A stretch of DNA of 64,000 nt from Spirosoma sp. GTDB taxonomy: Bacteria > Bacteroidota > Bacteroidia > Cytophagales > Spirosomataceae. Below are positions 62,534 through 64,000 of the stretch, piece after piece; the stretch's first letter is position 1, and each line of letters begins with the position of its first letter. Location of the stretch: assembly GCF_026391055.1 (NCBI RefSeq), contig NZ_JAPLET010000022.1, forward strand, positions 124,001 to 188,000, in the 5' to 3' direction. The position numbers and the translations under genes were made by a program. Below the pieces are notes generated by a model that did no database searches, was not told the origin of the DNA, and saw only the letters and a program-made list of their open reading frames with translations.

Positions 62534-63997
62534 CTATACGGCTACAGGTTCTTCTTTTACAACCGGTTTTGAGACCGCCCATAAACCTACAAACGTAAAT
62601 AAGCCATTTAGCAACAGTCGTTCAAACCCAAACTGATAACCGCCAAACCAGGCCGCCGAATTTTCATTGACTACGTAGGTAAACACCGGCGAGACCAGGC
62701 AAATCCAGGGCACAAAGCGATCCCTGACCGGGCGTTTGCTGAAAATGCCAAAGGCATAAAGTCCCAACAATGGCCCATAAGTATAACCCGCAATGTCAAA
62801 AACAGCGGTAATAACTTCTTTACTATTCAACTGCCGGAAAACGATGATGACCACATAGAAAAGCAGCGAAAAGCCAATGTGAACGATATGTTTGATGCGC
62901 GACCGCTCGGCTTCAGGCCGCTTTTCGACATTCATGAAATCAACACAAAACGACGTAGTTAGGGCCGTCAGGGCGGAGTCGGCGCTGGCATAAGTAGCCG
63001 CTGTAATACCAAGCAGGAACGTGATGCCGACAACCAGACCAAGGTGATTTAAAGCAAGTAACGGATATAAATCGTCGGTACGGGTTGGGATTTCGATGCC
63101 TTCGCGTTGAGCGTATACGTACAGTAACACCCCCAGCGAGAGAAACATAAAGTTGACAAAGACAAGGGTTACGGTGAACCAGAACATGTTTTTCTGAGCC
63201 TCGCCAATGTTTTTGCAGGTCAGGTTCTTCTGCATCAGGTCCTGATCCAGACCGGTCATAACGATGGCTATGAAAGCCCCGGAAATAAACTGCTTGAAGA
63301 AGTTCTTCGGGTCGTTGGCGTCCCAGTAAAACACCTGCGACATAGTACTATCTTTCACCGTCCGGACCAGATCGCCAAAGGAGTAGCCTAACTCCTGTGA
63401 GATTAAGACAATGGTTAATACAACGGCGGTAACCAGAAACACGGTTTGCAGCGTATCGGTCACGATAATCGTTTTAACGCCCCCTTTGAAGGTATATACC
63501 CAGATCAGAGCGATGGTGATGAGTACCGACACTTCGAAGGGGATTCCCAGCGCGTTAAATAACGCGATTTGCAACACGCCAGCGGCCACATAGAGCCGAA
63601 CGGCCGACCCGACGGTTCGGGCCAGCAGGAAAAAGCCCGCGCCTGTTTTGTACGACCAGAAGCCAAAGCGTTTTTCCAGGTACCCGTAAATCGAGATCAG
63701 GTTCAATCGATAATAAAGCGGCATCAGCACCGAGCCAATGACAAAGTATCCGACAATGTAACCCAGCACAACCTGGAAATAAGAAAAGCCAATTTTCCCA
63801 ACTGCGCCGGGTACCGAAATAAACGTAACTCCCGACAGGGACGTGCCAATCATGCCAAACGCAACTAACCACCAGGGCGACTGTCGGTTAGCAGTAAAAA
63901 ACGCATTAGTATCGGCACCCCGTGCGGTGTAAAAGGAAACAACAATCAGCATTCCGAAATAAGCAATCAGAATGACAAGGGCAAGGGTGGTATTCAT
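62534..63997 (-). CDS. sodium:solute symporter (SSS family)
   Basis: This 487-residue protein is complete, with its start three bases from the window edge. It has about 13 spans and the SSS hallmarks GADTNAFFTANRQSPWWLVAFG, GMIGTSLSGVTFISVPGAVG, GGVKTIIVTDTLQT and LLGITAATYASADSALTALTT. It moves a solute with sodium across the inner membrane. The segment resembles sugar, sialic acid or carboxylate carriers; the cargo cannot be told. It is upstream of the TlpA-like gene by 38 bases. Confidence 0.9.
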   Translation of the reverse strand: MNTTLALVILIAYFGMLIVVSFYTARGADTNAFFTANRQSPWWLVAFGMIGTSLSGVTFISVPGAVGKIGFSYFQVVLGYIVGYFVIGSVLMPLYYRLNLISIYGYLEKRFGFWSYKTGAGFFLLARTVGSAVRLYVAAGVLQIALFNALGIPFEVSVLITIALIWVYTFKGGVKTIIVTDTLQTVFLVTAVVLTIVLISQELGYSFGDLVRTVKDSTMSQVFYWDANDPKNFFKQFISGAFIAIVMTGLDQDLMQKNLTCKNIGEAQKNMFWFTVTLVFVNFMFLSLGVLLYVYAQREGIEIPTRTDDLYPLLALNHLGLVVGITFLLGITAATYASADSALTALTTSFCVDFMNVEKRPEAERSRIKHIVHIGFSLLFYVVIIVFRQLNSKEVITAVFDIAGYTYGPLLGLYAFGIFSKRPVRDRFVPWICLVSPVFTYVVNENSAAWFGGYQFGFERLLLNGLFTFVGLWAVSKPVVKEEPVAV

Positions 63998-64000
63998 AGA

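Overview
The window looks like part of a Bacteroidota chromosome, probably order Cytophagales and near Spirosoma. The basis is indirect: SusC-like and OMP_b-brl_3-like outer-membrane receptors with N-terminal carboxypeptidase-regulatory-like domains, a candidate TAnnTTTG-type promoter, many Sec-signal or lipoprotein exports, and intergenic spaces rich in palindromes. No rRNA, tRNA, CRISPR array, phage or transposase gene was seen. The genus is inference only.

Region 1 (1-17.7 kb) is an aromatic-acid catabolic block. A divergent AraC-type regulator faces pcaH-pcaG-pcaB and a fused pcaD/pcaC gene cut by the left edge; together these open protocatechuate and carry it toward 3-oxoadipate. Next comes a graveyard in which an FAH-family hydrolase relic is joined to a flavin monooxygenase relic. 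Then follow a malonate module (madL, madM, matB-like), a small toxin-antitoxin pair with a broken toxin, and a same-strand row: aromatic-acid MFS carrier, CouO-like amidohydrolase, secreted alpha/beta hydrolase, MetE-like methyltransferase, feruloyl-CoA synthase, crotonase and a secreted DUF3237 protein. The row fits hydroxycinnamate (ferulate/coumarate) uptake, CoA activation and side-chain shortening, feeding the pca genes.

Region 2 (17.8-40.8 kb) is the most unusual part. Four paralogous exported proteins of about 1,020-1,080 residues, each a long BNR/VPS10-like beta-propeller with a helical C-terminus, are interleaved with a heme/siderophore ABC importer (hmuT, hmuU, hmuV-like), two TonB-dependent receptors, a PepSY-type inner-membrane protein and an unknown membrane-anchored protein. 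I infer an iron or heme acquisition island in which the propellers have an undescribed role.

Region 3 (40.8-64 kb) is mostly housekeeping and accessory genes: exported adenosine deaminase, folD, DUF4385, DUF1349, a PNPOx-family protein, an SRAP (YedK-like) protein, a large outer-membrane beta-barrel protein, ROK kinase, Bcp-type peroxiredoxin, a SAM methyltransferase, a TetR-NmrA pair, YitT, cysE-cysK, a PQQ-type sugar dehydrogenase lipoprotein, Ogt, a metallo-beta-lactamase-fold lipoprotein, a START-domain protein, GNAT, a TlpA-like thioredoxin and an SSS-family symporter.

Intergenic DNA carries several palindrome families. Four of them recur within the window, and two long hairpins lie at convergent gene ends where they probably act as two-way terminators. 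All functional names rest on motif and family recognition by eye; no database search was run.
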